Assembly: GCF_026659735.1 (NCBI RefSeq)
Contig: NZ_JANSKK010000005.1
Location: forward strand, 248,001-312,000
Direction of reading: 5' to 3'
Length of the DNA stretch: 64,000 nt
Source of the DNA: Staphylococcus pettenkoferi
Lineage (GTDB): Bacteria; Bacillota; Bacilli; Staphylococcales; Staphylococcaceae
Shown piece after piece: positions 1-9,274 of the stretch (position 1 is its first letter; the number at the start of each line of letters is the position of its first letter). The notes under the pieces were generated by a model. The model made no database searches. It saw only the letters and a program-made list of their open reading frames with translations, and was not told where the DNA came from. Both the position numbers and the translations under genes were made by a program.

Positions 1-252
1 GAGTTTGATACTGTTTTAATGCCACTATTAAGTAAAGATAATTTTGTGGAGTTACTGAACTATGAAAATAATGAACTCGATATCACTGCAGAAGATTTTG
101 ACATAGAAGATATAGAGAATGAGCTTTTAGAAAAATATTTAGCTCAATTATACGTAGGGGTTACCAGAGCTAAAGATAAATTAATTCTCTCGTATACGGG
201 AGAACTGCATCCTTTACTTCAAGAAGAAAAATTAATTCAATACATCAAATGA
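1..252 (+). CDS. UvrD-type superfamily I helicase, C-terminal fragment
   Basis: The reading frame is open from base 1 and ends at the TGA at 250-252, so only about 83 C-terminal residues are present. It begins EFDTVLMP, which fits helicase motif V (G-x-EFD-x-V), and carries YVGVTRAKDKL, which is motif VI of UvrD/PcrA/AddA-type enzymes. These motifs contact ATP and couple hydrolysis to 3'-5' unwinding. The next gene starts 13 bases after the stop behind a shared-looking ribosome site, so helicase, DarT-like and NADAR-like genes probably form one operon. The Walker A half of the protein lies outside the window, so the exact family (free helicase or helicase-nuclease) cannot be told. Confidence 0.8.
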   Translation, partial: EFDTVLMPLLSKDNFVELLNYENNELDITAEDFDIEDIENELLEKYLAQLYVGVTRAKDKLILSYTGELHPLLQEEKLIQYIK

Positions 253-265
253 CGGGGTGAGAATA

Positions 266-970
266 ATGTATAAAGAAATCATCGAGAACAGAAGTATAAC
301 GAGACTTTGTCATTTTACTAAAGCTAAAAATCTACCCTTTATCCTTGGAAATGGAGAGGATAGTAGTAATGGTATTGTGGCCAATAACTTTATAGAGGAT
401 ACATCGTTTTTACAAAAAATAGATGAACAGCGTTATGATCAACATGAAGATTATATTTGTACGTCAGTTCAATATCCTAACTGCTTATATTTCTCTACCG
501 TGCAGAATAAAAGAAAGAAGGATTTATTTAGAGAATGGGTTATACTAGAAATTGATCCCAATGTCATAAATGATACGACGAAATTTTGTCCGGTTAATGC
601 AGCGACCAAGGGTGGACGTCTGATTGAAGCGGGAGAAGAAGGATTTGAAAGTCTTTTTGCCGGAATGGTAGAAGGTAAACGCACAATACAACGTAATATG
701 TTTAGGCCATCAAATCTGCCAACGGATATCCAAGCTGAAGTATTAATATACGAGAGCGTTCTCAAAGATTATATTAAAGGGATTATCTTTCCTAATGAAA
801 CACGTGCGTTTCAAGAGTGTGTAAGACTAGATCTTTGCGGCATAGATGTTGAAAACTATGAAATTATTTGTTCGGAAGAAATGTTTGATAAGAAAGAGTT
901 ACTTAGTCATCTAGAAATGGGAGAAATTCCAGAAGAAAGAATATTAGAGAGGGAAGAATATGGCTTATAG
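266..970 (+). CDS. DarT-like ssDNA thymidine ADP-ribosyltransferase (DUF4433)
   Basis: This 234-residue protein starts at ATG 266, seven bases after a GGGGTGA ribosome site; a GTG at 257 is an alternative. The N-terminal segment ITRLCHFTKAKNLPFIL fits the NAD-binding start of DarT (H-F-T-x3-N-L-x-x-IL), followed by NCLYFS and REWVILEIDP blocks. The later QAEVLIYES contains the AEVL glutamate used for catalysis in DarT enzymes. Family members attach ADP-ribose to DNA bases, block replication and act as toxins in antiphage toxin-antitoxin systems. The gene overlaps the next one by 11 bases, as expected for a toxin translated with its antitoxin. No DarG macrodomain protein is visible nearby; the antitoxin role must fall to the following gene. 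The family call is firm; the target base is not known. Confidence 0.82.
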   Translation: MYKEIIENRSITRLCHFTKAKNLPFILGNGEDSSNGIVANNFIEDTSFLQKIDEQRYDQHEDYICTSVQYPNCLYFSTVQNKRKKDLFREWVILEIDPNVINDTTKFCPVNAATKGGRLIEAGEEGFESLFAGMVEGKRTIQRNMFRPSNLPTDIQAEVLIYESVLKDYIKGIIFPNETRAFQECVRLDLCGIDVENYEIICSEEMFDKKELLSHLEMGEIPEERILEREEYGL

Positions 971-1619
971 ATATGTTTATTATGTTGATGAAGTAACAGA
1001 TGCTTTTGAGAAAGAAGAAGTTGCATTTAAATGGTATCCAGGATTTGCAATCGAACAGAAACAAAAAAGTATTGAAAGTCTGCATATGAACTTTATTAAA
1101 AAGCAACCCAGATATAATATATTAGAAGTCTCCAGCAAGTCTAAATTGCCTTTGGGTAAAGAAGCAAGTTCTTTTAATTTAACTATGCAAACGAAACAAG
1201 GAAAGCAATATACATTAGAGCAAGTCTTTCAGTCTAGTAAGGTATATAAGAAAGCGGGAAGTCAGAACCACTTATTGTCAAAAGGCTATAGTTCTAGAGA
1301 GATGAAGAAGATTTTAAAAGAAATAAATAAGAACGACGAAATTATCGCGTTTGAATGTTTCAATCAAGCATTTCCGTTAGAACCTACAACCTTATTTTAT
1401 AATTGGCTATACGTTAACACTCTAGCCCAAAATAAAGAAATAGCTCAACAAATATTAGAATATGACGCGTTTACAGATATTGAATTTAATCCTAAAAAGT
1501 CTATTAACTGTCAGGCTGAGGCTTGTTCGATTTTCGTTTCGCTGTCTAGACAGAACAAGTTACAGGAAGCATTATCAGATGTAGATTCCTTTAAAAACAT
1601 TGTCTATAGGGAACAGTGA
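960..1619 (+). CDS. Probable DarT1-associated NADAR-type antitoxin
   Basis: The 219-residue protein starts at ATG 960 inside the end of the DarT-like gene. It has no signal peptide or membrane segment. A striking block near the C-terminus, FTDIEFNPKKSINCQAEA, preceded by an aromatic FYNWLYVNTL stretch, matches my memory of the protein family that accompanies DarT1 toxins and was later recognised as divergent NADAR ADP-ribosyl glycohydrolases. Such proteins remove ADP-ribose from DNA and neutralise DarT. Order and overlap with the toxin support the antitoxin role; the biochemical assignment is an inference from family memory and context, not from an alignment. A terminator follows at 1631-1662. 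Confidence 0.58.
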   Translation: MAYRYVYYVDEVTDAFEKEEVAFKWYPGFAIEQKQKSIESLHMNFIKKQPRYNILEVSSKSKLPLGKEASSFNLTMQTKQGKQYTLEQVFQSSKVYKKAGSQNHLLSKGYSSREMKKILKEINKNDEIIAFECFNQAFPLEPTTLFYNWLYVNTLAQNKEIAQQILEYDAFTDIEFNPKKSINCQAEACSIFVSLSRQNKLQEALSDVDSFKNIVYREQ

Positions 1620-1630
1620 TCCTAGCAATT

Positions 1631-1662
1631 AAGGCACCTTGATATTGAGGTGTCTTTATTTT
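1631..1662 (+). terminator. Rho-independent terminator after the DarT/NADAR operon
   Basis: AAGGCACCT pairs with AGGTGTCTT across an 8-base loop, followed by a T-rich tract. It closes the helicase-darT-NADAR transcript and separates it from hsdR. Confidence 0.7.
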
Positions 1663-1793
1663 ATGCGTTTAAAGTAAAGGTAGATTATGCTCCAAAAATC
1701 TCAAATTTACCTCCACCTAACCCCTAATCTTATTAATAAATTGGCACGTAATATGATACATTAGAAGTAAGTATGTATGAAAGAGTGAATGTC

Positions 1794-4586
1794 ATGGCTT
1801 ATCAAAGTGAACACGCATTGGAACAGGAATTGATGGGACAGTTGAAAGGTCTCAAATATGAGCCTGTAAAGATAAATAATGAAAAAGAGTTGTTAAATAA
1901 CTTTAGGCAGATATTGAATGAACGTCACAAAGATAAATTGAATGGTCAGCCGCTCACTGATCGTGAATTTCAACGTCTTTTAACTCAAATTAACGGTAAA
2001 AGTATCTTCCAAAGTGCGAAGATTTTGAGAGATAAGTTTCTTCTCAAACGTGATGATGAAAGTGAGCTTTATTTATCATTTTTAAACACACAAAAGTGGT
2101 GTAAAAACACGTTTCAGGTGACGAATCAAGTAGCGGTGGAAGATAAATATAATGCGAGATATGATGTCACAATTCTCATAAACGGCTTACCACTTGTACA
2201 AATTGAGCTAAAACGTCGCGGTGTCGACATTAATGTAGCATTTAATCAAGTGATGCGTTATCGTAAACAGAATTATACAGGTTTATTTCGCTACATCCAG
2301 CTGTTTGTCATCAGTAATGGGGTAGAAACGCGTTATATTTCAAATAATGATGGTGAAATTTACAAGAGTCACATGTTCTACTGGAGCGACAAAGAGAACA
2401 ATCGTGTAAACACACTGAAAGACTTTGCGGAAACGTTCCTACGCCCTTGTCAGTTGGCGAAGATGGTCTCACGCTACATGATCATTAACGAGACGGATAA
2501 GCTGCTCATGGCAATGCGTCCGTATCAGGTTCACGCGGTTGAAGCATTAGTGGCTCAAGCGACGGAGACGAATAACAATGGTTATATCTGGCATACGACA
2601 GGGAGTGGGAAGACGCTGACGTCGTTCAAAGCGAGTCAGGTGTTAGCCCAGCAGGAGGATATTAAAAAAGTGATCTTCCTCGTTGATCGTAAGGACTTGG
2701 ATAATCAAACGGAAGAGGAATTTAATAAATTCTCTCATGGTGCAGTAGATAAAACGAAAAATACTAATCAACTTGTTCGCCAGCTTAATGATAAAAGTTT
2801 ACCGTTGATCGTCACAACTATTCAGAAAATGTCCAAAGCTGTTCAGAACAATGCGCATCTTTTAGAACAATATAAGAATGACAAAGTCGTGTTTATCATC
2901 GATGAGTGTCACCGTAGCCAATTTGGTGATATGCATCGCATCGTACGTCAGCATTTCAACAATGCGCAATTCTTCGGTTTCACAGGAACACCGCGTTTTG
3001 CAGAGAATCAAAGTCAAGATGGGCGCAGTACGGCAGATATCTTTGGTCGTTGTCTGCATACGTACCTCATCAAGGATGCGATTCATGATGGAAACGTGCT
3101 CGGCTTTTCGGTCGATTATATTAACACTTTTAGCAGTGACCAACTGCCGACAGATGAGAACAATGAGCTAGTCGAAGCGATTGATACTGATGAAGTTTGG
3201 ATGGCAGATGAGCGTATAGAGATGATTGTGCGTCATATTTGCGCGAATCATGATAAATACACAAGAAATCGCCAATATTCTAGTATATTAGCGGTTCAAA
3301 GTATTCCAGCTTTGATTAAATACTATGAGATGTTTAAAAAAGTTAATAAAGAGATGGAACGTCCTTTGAAAGTGGCCGGCATCTATACGTACCAAGCTAA
3401 TGAAGATGATAAAGAGGGCGCACAAAAGTACCACTCTCGTGACAAACTAGAAGAAATGATTGCCGATTACAACCGAAACTTTAATACGAACTTTGACACT
3501 GACACTTTCTCAGAGTATTTCAACCATATTTCTAAAAATATGAAAAAAGGTGTTAAAGATAATAAAATAGATGTTCTTATTGTAGTGAATATGTTCTTAA
3601 CTGGTTTCGACAGTAAAGTGCTAAATACGTTATATGTCGACAAGAATTTGAAATACCATGATTTGATTCAGGCATATTCACGTACGAATCGTGTTGAGAA
3701 AGAGACGAAACCATTTGGTAAAATCGTGAACTATCGTAACCTAAAAGAGAATACTGACGAGGCATTGCGTATATTCTCAAAAACGGATGAGACAGACCAT
3801 GTGTTAATGCGCAGTTATCCTGAATATAAATCGGAATTCTTAGATGCTTTGAAAGAATTGAAACAAATCGCACCAGACCCTCAATTTATGGATCAAGTAC
3901 AAGATGAGGAAGGCAAGAAATCTTTCGTAGAAGCGTATCGTTTGCTTTCTAAACTCGTCTTGCGATTGAAAGCTTTTGATGAATTTAATTTCACAGAAGA
4001 CGAGTTAGGCATGAGTGAACAAGAGTTTGAAGATTATAAGAGTAAATACTTTTCGATTTATGATGAAGTGAAGCCGAAAGCAGGTCAGAAAGATAAAGTT
4101 TCTATCTTAAATGATATTGATTTTGAGATTGAAATTTTAAGAAATGACACGATTAACGTTTCTTACATTCTTGACCTTGTTCGTAACATTGATTTGAAAA
4201 ACCGTGCCGAACAACGTCGTAATCGTGAACAAATTCGTCGTATCTTAGATACTGCTGATGATCCAACACTTCGTTTGAAACGCGATCTCATTCGCGAATT
4301 TATTGATGATGTTGTACCGCATCTTCATGAGGAAGAAGATATCGATCGCGTGTATATTGATTTTGAGAATAAAAAATTACAGCGCGAATTTGAAGAATTT
4401 GCCGATACACATGATATTAATGAAGATCAGCTCATCGATCTTACTTTAGAATATCAATACAGTGGAGACGTGAATAAAGACGAACTCAACGCGATGGTGA
4501 AAGGTATGCGCTTGAAGACAAGAGTAAATACAAAGAATGCGATTACTTCATTCGTAGAAGAAGTATCAGAGAAATATAGCGTTTAA
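1794..4586 (+). CDS. hsdR: Type I restriction endonuclease subunit R
   Basis: HsdR is the motor and nuclease subunit of the HsdR2M2S complex: it translocates DNA and cuts far from unmethylated recognition sites. The N-terminal nuclease domain shows D124 and E138-x-K140 (in RYDVTI and QIELKRRG). The helicase part has Walker A GSGKT (about 270-274), DECH (370-373), FTGTPRF and motif [10 protein letters not shown]. At 930 residues it has the usual length. I chose ATG 1794 ([13 protein letters not shown]) because staphylococcal HsdR proteins begin this way and GAGTGA lies just upstream; ATG 1773 would add seven residues. A strong terminator at 4593-4637 follows, so hsdR is transcribed apart from the S and M genes. 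Confidence 0.95.
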   Translation: MAYQSEHALEQELMGQLKGLKYEPVKINNEKELLNNFRQILNERHKDKLNGQPLTDREFQRLLTQINGKSIFQSAKILRDKFLLKRDDESELYLSFLNTQKWCKNTFQVTNQVAVEDKYNARYDVTILINGLPLVQIELKRRGVDINVAFNQVMRYRKQNYTGLFRYIQLFVISNGVETRYISNNDGEIYKSHMFYWSDKENNRVNTLKDFAETFLRPCQLAKMVSRYMIINETDKLLMAMRPYQVHAVEALVAQATETNNNGYIWHTTGSGKTLTSFKASQVLAQQEDIKKVIFLVDRKDLDNQTEEEFNKFSHGAVDKTKNTNQLVRQLNDKSLPLIVTTIQKMSKAVQNNAHLLEQYKNDKVVFIIDECHRSQFGDMHRIVRQHFNNAQFFGFTGTPRFAENQSQDGRSTADIFGRCLHTYLIKDAIHDGNVLGFSVDYINTFSSDQLPTDENNELVEAIDTDEVWMADERIEMIVRHICANHDKYTRNRQYSSILAVQSIPALIKYYEMFKKVNKEMERPLKVAGIYTYQANEDDKEGAQKYHSRDKLEEMIADYNRNFNTNFDTDTFSEYFNHISKNMKKGVKDNKIDVLIVVNMFLTGFDSKVLNTLYVDKNLKYHDLIQAYSRTNRVEKETKPFGKIVNYRNLKENTDEALRIFSKTDETDHVLMRSYPEYKSEFLDALKELKQIAPDPQFMDQVQDEEGKKSFVEAYRLLSKLVLRLKAFDEFNFTEDELGMSEQEFEDYKSKYFSIYDEVKPKAGQKDKVSILNDIDFEIEILRNDTINVSYILDLVRNIDLKNRAEQRRNREQIRRILDTADDPTLRLKRDLIREFIDDVVPHLHEEEDIDRVYIDFENKKLQREFEEFADTHDINEDQLIDLTLEYQYSGDVNKDELNAMVKGMRLKTRVNTKNAITSFVEEVSEKYSV

Positions 4587-4592
4587 AATAAG

Positions 4593-4637
4593 AAAAGGAG
4601 ATTTCGTAATAAATTATTATTGCGTTATCTCCTTTTT
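4593..4637 (+). terminator. Terminator between hsdR and the hsdS/hsdM genes
   Basis: AAAAGGAGAT pairs with ATCTCCTTTT, and the interior adds a second paired block. The T-run follows directly. It uncouples restriction from modification transcripts. Confidence 0.75.
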
Positions 4638-4647
4638 GTGATATACT
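4620..4647 (+). promoter_or_regulatory. Candidate promoter for the half-hsdS/hsdM/hsdS operon
   Basis: TTGCGT (4620-4625) and TATACT (4642-4647) are separated by 16 bases and lie about 50 bases before the half-length hsdS start. The -35 box sits inside the hsdR terminator, so termination and initiation share the same bases. Not experimentally known. Confidence 0.45.
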
Positions 4648-4694
4648 AAGTTTAGTAACAAAGAAATAAAAGCATATTACGAGATGGTGATGCG

Positions 4695-5255
4695 ATGAAA
4701 TTACATGATTATGCGACGATTAGTGCAGGCACATTAACTTCCCGTTTAAAGGAAGATGAAGCTGGCACCACTTATAAGCTTTATGACAATCAAGACTTTA
4801 ATCGAGATAGCTTTGAAATAAGTAAGGGGAGTGGCAAACCTAAATATTATAAGTTGGCGAATGATAGTTCAAAAGAACTGATTCAGCCTGGAGAGGTGGT
4901 CATTAGTCTCACAGCTCAGAAAGCTGCAGTCGTTCAAGACGCAACAGAAACATACCTTCTGACCTTTAACTTCTGTAAAGTAAAGCTCAATGAGAAGTTA
5001 GATGCCCGATACTTCGTCTATTGGTTTAATCATTCAAACGAGGCACGTCGTCAAATTCACAGAGACGTTCAAACAGCAACACAGATCAAAAAAATATCAA
5101 TCAACAGCCTTAGAAATTTAGAAATTAACTTTCCGCCTATCGAAGAGCAACAGAGAGTCGGAAAAGTCTTTGAACTCTTTTACAAAAAAAGACTACTTGA
5201 ATCAAAGAAAAATAAATTACAGGAACAGTATTTGTTAGCACAATTACTTAACTAA
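4695..5255 (+). CDS. Half-length type I specificity subunit (single target-recognition domain)
   Basis: This 186-residue protein has one target-recognition domain followed by a helical conserved region containing NFPPIEEQQRVGKVF and a lysine/leucine-rich coiled tail, which is the hallmark of HsdS. Full HsdS proteins have two such halves, as does the 403-residue gene at 6819. The reading frame is intact and has its own start 48 bases after a likely promoter. It could dimerise as a half-subunit to recognise a palindromic-type bipartite site, or act as a reservoir for domain exchange, or be a leftover. It is not flanked by visible inverted repeats, so recombinase-driven phase variation is not supported. 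Confidence 0.8.
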   Translation: MKLHDYATISAGTLTSRLKEDEAGTTYKLYDNQDFNRDSFEISKGSGKPKYYKLANDSSKELIQPGEVVISLTAQKAAVVQDATETYLLTFNFCKVKLNEKLDARYFVYWFNHSNEARRQIHRDVQTATQIKKISINSLRNLEINFPPIEEQQRVGKVFELFYKKRLLESKKNKLQEQYLLAQLLN

Positions 5256-5269
5256 ATGGAGGATAAATT

Positions 5270-6826
5270 ATGTCAGTAACTGAAAAACAACGTCAGCAAC
5301 AAGCTGAATTACATAAAAGATTATGGTCAATCGCAAACGATTTACGAGGAAGCATGGATGCAAGCGAATTTAGAAATTACATTCTAGGACTGATATTCTA
5401 TAGATTTTTATCTGAGAAAGCAGAACAAGAAGCGCACGAAGCATTATCAGGTGAAGAGTTAACGTACAAAGAAGCGTGGGAAGACGAAGATCTACGAGAT
5501 GCGCTTAAAGAAGAGCTGCTTGATAGCGTGGGTTACTTTATCGAGCCTCAAGATTTATTTAGCCACATGATTAAAGAGATTGAGAACCAAACTTTCGATA
5601 TTGAACACCTTTCCAACGCGATCCGTAAAGTTGAAACGTCTACGTTGGGTCAAGAAAGTGAAGAAGATTTCGTTGGTCTCTTCAGTGACATGGACTTAGG
5701 TTCAACACGTCTTGGTAACACGGTTAAAGATCGCACAAACCTTATCGCGAAAGTCATGGTTCATTTATCTGAATTACCATTCGTACACAGCGATATGGAA
5801 ATCGATATGTTAGGTGATGCATACGAATTCTTGATCGGTCGTTTTGCGGCTAACGCTGGTAAAAAAGCAGGAGAATTCTACACGCCTCAACAAGTGTCTA
5901 AGATCTTAGCGAAGATTGTCACTCATGGTCGTGACAAGTTACGTAACGTCTATGACCCAACATGTGGTTCAGGTTCACTGTTATTACGTGTAGGGAAAGA
6001 AGCGGAAGTTTACAACTATTATGGCCAAGAACGCAACAATACCACGTACAACTTGGCACGTATGAATATGTTGCTACATAACGTGCGTTACGAGAACTTC
6101 GACATTCAGAATGGTGACACGTTAGAGAATCCAGCCTTTGAAGGAGATCAATTCGAAGCGGTCGTTGCTAACCCGCCGTATAGTGCGAAATGGTCAGCTG
6201 ATAGTAAGTTTAACGATGACGAACGTTTCAGTGGTTACGGTAAACTTGCGCCTAAATCTAAAGCAGACTTCGCTTTTATTCAACACATGGTGCATTATTT
6301 AGACGACGAAGGTACAATGGCGGTCGTACTTCCGCACGGTGTACTCTTCCGTGGTGCCGCAGAAGAAACCATTAGAAAGTATTTAATTCAAGAGAAGAAC
6401 TACTTGGATGCCGTGATCGGTTTACCAGCCAATATCTTCTACGGTACTGGAATCCCTACATGTATCTTAGTCTTTAAAAAATGCCGTGAAGCAGATGATA
6501 ATATCTTATTTATTGATGCTTCAAATGACTTTGAAAAAGGTAAAAATCAAAACAACTTAACAGACGAAAACGTAGAAAAAATTATAGAGACGTATACAAA
6601 ACGAGAAACAGTCGATAAATATAGTTATAACGCTAAATTGGAAGAAATTGAAGAAAACGACTATAACCTCAACATTCCAAGATATGTCGACACATTCGAA
6701 GAGGAAGAACCCGTCGATATCGATCAAGTTCAAAAAGATCTAGCACAAATTGATAAAGAAATCGCAGAAGTCGAAGAAGAAATAAACGGATACCTAAAAG
6801 AATTAGGAGTGTATAAACATGACTGA
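5270..6826 (+). CDS. hsdM: Type I DNA adenine methyltransferase subunit M
   Basis: HsdM methylates N6 of adenine in the site chosen by HsdS and is needed for restriction too. The 518-residue protein has an N-terminal helical HsdM domain, the AdoMet-binding motif DPTCGSGSL starting at D229, and catalytic NPPY at 301-304. An acidic, coiled-coil-like C-terminus (residues about 470-510) is typical for contact with HsdS. ATG 5270 follows AATGGAGG with good spacing. The gene overlaps hsdS by eight bases, indicating translational coupling. Confidence 0.95.
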   Translation: MSVTEKQRQQQAELHKRLWSIANDLRGSMDASEFRNYILGLIFYRFLSEKAEQEAHEALSGEELTYKEAWEDEDLRDALKEELLDSVGYFIEPQDLFSHMIKEIENQTFDIEHLSNAIRKVETSTLGQESEEDFVGLFSDMDLGSTRLGNTVKDRTNLIAKVMVHLSELPFVHSDMEIDMLGDAYEFLIGRFAANAGKKAGEFYTPQQVSKILAKIVTHGRDKLRNVYDPTCGSGSLLLRVGKEAEVYNYYGQERNNTTYNLARMNMLLHNVRYENFDIQNGDTLENPAFEGDQFEAVVANPPYSAKWSADSKFNDDERFSGYGKLAPKSKADFAFIQHMVHYLDDEGTMAVVLPHGVLFRGAAEETIRKYLIQEKNYLDAVIGLPANIFYGTGIPTCILVFKKCREADDNILFIDASNDFEKGKNQNNLTDENVEKIIETYTKRETVDKYSYNAKLEEIEENDYNLNIPRYVDTFEEEEPVDIDQVQKDLAQIDKEIAEVEEEINGYLKELGVYKHD

Positions 6827-8030
6827 TGAAAAGAAAAAAGTGCCCGAACTGCGCTTCCCAGAGTTTAGTGGAGAATGGGAAGAGAAGAAGTTGGGGGATG
6901 TAAGTAATAGAGTGAGAAGAAAGAATAAAGCCTTACAAAGTACTATGCCGTTAACGATATCAGCTCATCATGGTTTAGTTGATCAACGTGTGTATTTTGG
7001 AAGATCTGTGTCATCGAAAAATTTAGAAAATTATACATTAATTTATCAAGATGAATTTGCCTACAATAAAAGTTATTCCAATGAATTGCCATATGGTGCA
7101 ATTAAAAGACTCGAAAAGTATAGTAAAGGTGCATTGTCTACGTTATACATTTGCTTTAAATTTAATAAAATTGATTCTACCTTCATGAAATATTACTTTG
7201 AAACTACTCATTGGTATCATGAGATTTATAAAATAGCTGTGGAAGGAGCAAGAAATCATGGATTGTTAAATATTAGCGTCAATGATTTCTTTGATATAAA
7301 AATAAATACTTCTCCTAGTAAAAATGAACAACAAAAAATCGGTGAATTTTTCAGCAAGCTAGATAGACAAATTGAGCTGGAAGAGCAAAAGCTAGAGAAG
7401 CTTGAGGAGTTAAAGAAGGGATATATGCAGAAGATCTTCTCACAAGAGTTGCGGTTTAAGGATGAGAATGGAAATGATTATCCAGAGTGGAGAAAGCAAC
7501 GTATTGGAAATATAGCAACAACATTTAGCGGAGGTACTCCAAAATCGTCAAACAAAAATTTTTATAATGGTAAAATTCCCTTTATACGTTCAGGTGAAAT
7601 ATCTAAACAATCCACAGAGTTAACGATAAATGAGCAAGCTATATTTCATTCATCTGCCAAAATGGTAGAAGCAGGCGATTTACTATATGCACTATACGGA
7701 GCGACAAGTGGAGAAGTAGCTATCAGTAAAATCAATGGAGCGATTAATCAAGCAGTTTTATGTATTCGTTCACAAGAAGTTATTGGATATCTATATAGCT
7801 ATTTAAAAATAAAAAAGGACAAAATATTAAGAACTTATATACAAGGTGGACAAGGGAATTTATCAGCAAGTATTATTAAAAATCTAGATATTAACTTGCC
7901 TAGTATAGAAGAACAAGAAAAAATAGCAGGTTTTTTCAGTAACCTAGATAAACTTATTGAAAAACAAAATCAGAAGATGAATGTATTGAAGTTGAGAAAA
8001 AGAAGTTTTTTGCAAAAATTAATCATCTAG
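6819..8030 (+). CDS. hsdS: Type I specificity subunit S (two target-recognition domains)
   Basis: This full-length HsdS (403 residues) determines the DNA site for both methylation and cleavage. It begins with the staphylococcal hallmark KKKVPELRFPEFSGEWEEKKLG. The first recognition domain runs to about residue 165, followed by a helical spacer with QQKIGEFFSKLDRQIELEEQKLEKLEELKKG-like composition. A second block restarting with RFKDENGNDYPEWRKQ leads into the second domain, and the protein ends with another helical repeat (EQEKIAGFFSNLDKLIE). The recognition sequence cannot be read from the protein. A long AT-rich untranslated stretch follows. Confidence 0.93.
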   Translation: MTDEKKKVPELRFPEFSGEWEEKKLGDVSNRVRRKNKALQSTMPLTISAHHGLVDQRVYFGRSVSSKNLENYTLIYQDEFAYNKSYSNELPYGAIKRLEKYSKGALSTLYICFKFNKIDSTFMKYYFETTHWYHEIYKIAVEGARNHGLLNISVNDFFDIKINTSPSKNEQQKIGEFFSKLDRQIELEEQKLEKLEELKKGYMQKIFSQELRFKDENGNDYPEWRKQRIGNIATTFSGGTPKSSNKNFYNGKIPFIRSGEISKQSTELTINEQAIFHSSAKMVEAGDLLYALYGATSGEVAISKINGAINQAVLCIRSQEVIGYLYSYLKIKKDKILRTYIQGGQGNLSASIIKNLDINLPSIEEQEKIAGFFSNLDKLIEKQNQKMNVLKLRKRSFLQKLII

Positions 8031-8157
8031 TATATAGAAAATTATTAAATTCTTTTAATTTTTATTATTAAAAAATGATATATAAAAATACTTAAAATTT
8101 ATCATTAGGTTTATAGCTTTAAGTTTAATAGTTATTTTAATTAAAGGAGGAAGTATT

Positions 8158-9000
8158 ATTGAAATTCTAAAGTGGTTCTGGGAGTGCCTAAAAGATGTCC
8201 CTAGAAGTTATGTTACAGAAATTATCATTTCGTTTCTATTGATAATTTTCAGAACTATATTTAGTTGGTTATACGCTAAATATAATACAATTCAAAATAT
8301 AACAAAAAAGTTTAAATTAAATTTTTTATCACACAATAAACTAAATAAAAGATTTTTGTTTATTAAACAACCACCTAAAATCGAAGAGAATTATAAAAAA
8401 ATTAATGGAACCCAAAAAATGTATAAACAGAATGAAAATGATGATGATAGAGTTTTAATTGTTTATGTTATTATTGGACTTTTAGGTACTATCTTTTTAG
8501 GAAATGAATTAAAAGATAATTATTTATACGTACAGAATTTACTATTTATTATTTTAGAGATAATCGCTTTGATAATTTTCATATTAGTCCTTAAGATAGT
8601 TATAACTAAGAACACTTACAAAACGACAATTAATTTTTTGGTAGTTAGTGGTATTTATGTTTTATATGTTAATTATATCAATAATCTATTACCCGAAATT
8701 GTAAATCGTATTCCCAACGATTTAAGTCTGCATAAATTGAAGGACTTACTCTTAACTGCATATACTCTAGTAGGGCTATTAATTTTGTTTTTAACATTTT
8801 TATTTATATTGAGTTTTATATTTAGAATTATAGCCCTAACTATTGAAGAGCTAAATTCAAATTCAATTTCTAGGTTTATTATTAAAAGAACGCAAAGTTG
8901 TGAGAAAACAGTTTTATGCTTAGTTCTCATAATAGTATTAACGGTAATTTCTTATCTGTTTACAACTGGAGTTATTTTTCACTGGCTAGCCTCTATTTAA
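8158..9000 (+). CDS. Multi-pass membrane protein of unknown function, apparent ATT start
   Basis: The open frame extends upstream of the first conventional start (TTG 8239). A near-perfect ribosome site AAAGGAGG (8143-8150) lies seven bases before ATT at 8158, giving an N-terminus (M)EILKWFWECLKDVPRSY that leads into a first hydrophobic segment. The 280-residue product has about five hydrophobic segments (roughly residues 20-37, 103-118, 125-145, 160-180, 205-230, 255-275). I recognise no domain. It follows the type I RM locus by 127 bases and could be an accessory defence gene, but nothing in the sequence proves that. If ATT is not used, translation would have to begin at TTG 8239, without a good ribosome site. 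Confidence 0.6.
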   Translation: MEILKWFWECLKDVPRSYVTEIIISFLLIIFRTIFSWLYAKYNTIQNITKKFKLNFLSHNKLNKRFLFIKQPPKIEENYKKINGTQKMYKQNENDDDRVLIVYVIIGLLGTIFLGNELKDNYLYVQNLLFIILEIIALIIFILVLKIVITKNTYKTTINFLVVSGIYVLYVNYINNLLPEIVNRIPNDLSLHKLKDLLLTAYTLVGLLILFLTFLFILSFIFRIIALTIEELNSNSISRFIIKRTQSCEKTVLCLVLIIVLTVISYLFTTGVIFHWLASI

Positions 9001-9102
9001 AACACAATAAATAAAAGTGTAAAAAAAACAAATTTATTAAATAATAGTCGGCAGTTTCTTTTAAAAGGCTCTTTGTCAAATTGGACTGGTGAGCCTATAT
9101 TC

Positions 9103-9140
9103 GAGCTTAAGCGATATGATTTCGCTTAAGCTCTTTTTTT
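9103..9140 (+). terminator. Hairpin terminator in the left end of the IS element
   Basis: GAGCTTAAGCGA (9103-9114) pairs perfectly with TCGCTTAAGCTC (9122-9133), followed by seven T. It probably blocks outside transcription from entering the transposase gene. Confidence 0.75.
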
Positions 9141-9274
9141 AGGTTTAGAAGGCTGTACACTTTTAACGGTTGGTGATGAAAAAATCACTAGCCGTTAATT
9201 TTCTTTATACACCAAAAAGGCACGAATATCTCTATAATAGTAAGTTCCCATACAAACTAAAAAGGAGAGATATT

